Below are positions 62,808-64,000 of a stretch of 64,000 bases of DNA, piece after piece. The DNA lies in the NCBI GenBank assembly GCA_900239685.1, contig OENT01000484.1, forward strand, positions 1-64,000, in the 5' to 3' direction. The position numbers and the translations under genes were made by a program. Source of the DNA: Rotaria macrura (taxonomy: Eukaryota; Rotifera; Eurotatoria; Philodinida; Philodinidae). Each line of letters opens with the position of its first letter. The stretch's first letter is position 1. The notes under the pieces were generated by a model that was not told the DNA's origin, ran no database searches, and saw only the letters and a program-made list of their open reading frames with translations.

Positions 62808-63782
62808 ATGTCTCTCTCATCGACCGACGATACGTTCACACGTTTTATGGATGTTCAATTTGAACCTGGTAAATTCTTAACTCCAATTGAAGGCTACGAA
62901 AAAATACAATTAGTCTCACTTGAACAAGCAATTCAGCCTTTACTCTCTATTGTTCCTGACATTACTCGTAGAGTTTTCATCGCTCTTCAACGTTGTCAAA
63001 ATCCAGCCGATAACCTAACTATAGATGAGTCTGCAGCAATCTTTCTCTACACAATGGAATGGTCCAATTGTGTATACTCACTTCTCAACGAGACTCTAAC
63101 AAAAGAAGATCGAACTCTTCTTCTCCCATGGTTTCCCTACATGAAACTTCTACTAACGGCTCTCTTTAAGCTACCATCGACCAAATCTAATGTATGGCGT
63201 GGTGTTAAAGGTCTTGATTTAACTAGTAAATACCCAAAAGATAAAGACACCGTTTGGTGGAGATTTAGTTCGTCGACCACAATAGTAGAAGTTCTAAAAT
63301 CTAACAAATTCCTGGGAAAACATGGAGTACGTACAATGTTTAATATCGACTGTCTCAATGGTAAAATAATTGAAAATCATTCCAATTATCCAAAAGAGAA
63401 CGAAGTTCTTCTACTTCCTGGTACCCAATTTCAGGTCGCCAGTCATTTCGATGCAGGTAATGGTCTACAGATTATACAGATGAAAGAGATAGGTAACCCA
63501 AAATATCGAATGTTAGAACCACCATTTCCCATAGCTACATCAGAATCTATACCAAACTTAGTTCCTGTCGTATCTCCACCATCGATTCCTTCAACTTCTA
63601 GTTTAAACGTTCATCAAACTACTGTACCGACAATTAATTCATCTCAAAATGACTTCATGCCACATTATTCTCCGTTTGCTTCATCTATTGACGAAATTGA
63701 TCCCGATGAAACAGCACACGAAATTAAAACTCGATTAGAGCTACTGAAGAAAGGTAATATTCTTGAAGCTTTTAAATTTTAA
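62808..63782 (+). CDS. NAD(P)+:protein-arginine ADP-ribosyltransferase
   Basis: Single-exon frame of 324 residues from the ATG at 62808 (MSLSSTDDTFTRF). It carries the R-S-E signature of the ART/cholera-like fold: R131 in NVWRGV, the STS-type strand WWRFSSST (151-157) and the ARTT-loop motif KENEV with E197-x-E199 before LLLPGTQFQV. ExE with R and S is the arrangement of arginine-specific transferases, which move ADP-ribose from NAD+ to an arginine side chain. The helical half before R131 includes DESAAIFLYTMEWSNCVYSL, typical of this family in rotifers. The region after residue 230 is Pro/Ser-rich and ends in a charged helix (DETAHEIKTRLELLKKG). There is no signal peptide, so it is probably cytosolic. 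It looks intact. Bdelloid genomes are known to carry many such genes. Confidence 0.95.
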   Translation: MSLSSTDDTFTRFMDVQFEPGKFLTPIEGYEKIQLVSLEQAIQPLLSIVPDITRRVFIALQRCQNPADNLTIDESAAIFLYTMEWSNCVYSLLNETLTKEDRTLLLPWFPYMKLLLTALFKLPSTKSNVWRGVKGLDLTSKYPKDKDTVWWRFSSSTTIVEVLKSNKFLGKHGVRTMFNIDCLNGKIIENHSNYPKENEVLLLPGTQFQVASHFDAGNGLQIIQMKEIGNPKYRMLEPPFPIATSESIPNLVPVVSPPSIPSTSSLNVHQTTVPTINSSQNDFMPHYSPFASSIDEIDPDETAHEIKTRLELLKKGNILEAFKF

Positions 63783-63850
63783 AGTAGACTTTGTCCGAAA
63801 ATTTGTAAGAGTGACGTGTATCTTTTTTATTTGTGAAAAATGACTTTTAA

Positions 63851-63856
63851 AATAAA
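63851..63856 (+). terminator. Polyadenylation signal of the ART gene
   Basis: AATAAA lies 69 bases after the ART stop codon, in A/T-rich DNA and followed by further A-rich sequence. This is the expected position for a eukaryotic cleavage/polyadenylation signal; the cleavage site itself is not determined. Confidence 0.6.
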
Positions 63857-64000
63857 AACAGAAGCAATATTCAAACAGGGTTCGATTTCGATGGAAGAGA
63901 CACGTATGGCTTTACATTCTCTTCACCAATAAACTATATTTTTCCAGCAAACGAAACATTATTTGTAATGTTGTTGAGATAAGGTGGATTTCACACAAAC

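Overview
The window is AT-rich, gene-sparse invertebrate DNA. It carries spliced genes with short GT-AG introns, some much longer introns swollen by small repeats, and many miniature inverted-repeat elements. The gene mix suggests a bdelloid rotifer, perhaps a Rotaria-like species with long introns: an arginine ADP-ribosyltransferase, a Thr-stalked membrane protein with a sugar-binding-like head, a calflagin-like EF-hand protein, a DUF5522 protein and a divergent TRPM channel. The species call is inference; the gene calls rest on reading frames, motifs and splice phases.

Layout. 1-3282: no gene seen. 3283-3877: inverted-repeat element. 3998-4717 (-): intact six-helix DRAM/Frag1-like membrane protein. 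6761-9728: TIR-bounded, hAT-like insertion with another foldback inside. 9.7-17.1 kb: only weak ORFs. 17098-17743 (+): four-exon EF-hand protein. 19703-20163 (-): last three exons of a DUF5522 protein. 25142-36435 (+): first copy of a type II membrane protein (cytoplasmic exon, transmembrane exon, Thr-rich micro-exons, jelly-roll-like head); its introns hold several foldback elements. 36635-37526: two copies of one hAT MITE in opposite orientation, each with a perfect 8-bp target duplication. 38516 to about 50467 (-): a TRPM-type channel of about 28-29 exons, every junction in phase. 51502-51804: another foldback. 53998-58530 (+): second copy of the stalked membrane protein, with a much longer stalk. 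62808-63782 (+): intact ADP-ribosyltransferase with a polyadenylation signal.

The most interesting points are: (1) the TRPM channel carries two related, unidentified beta-rich domains, one replacing the linker before the last N-terminal homology block and one between the TRP helix region and the C-terminal tail; (2) the two stalked-receptor genes build their stalk from 18-36 bp phase-1 micro-exons, and their apparent signal peptides are translated intron; (3) several foldback elements are built from short palindromic words, a different word in each element, and three of them share CCCAGRTC ends.

The TRPM gene and the stalked-protein genes encode membrane proteins, but nothing in the sequence shows that the genes act together. 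No rRNA, tRNA, CRISPR array or retroelement was recognised.
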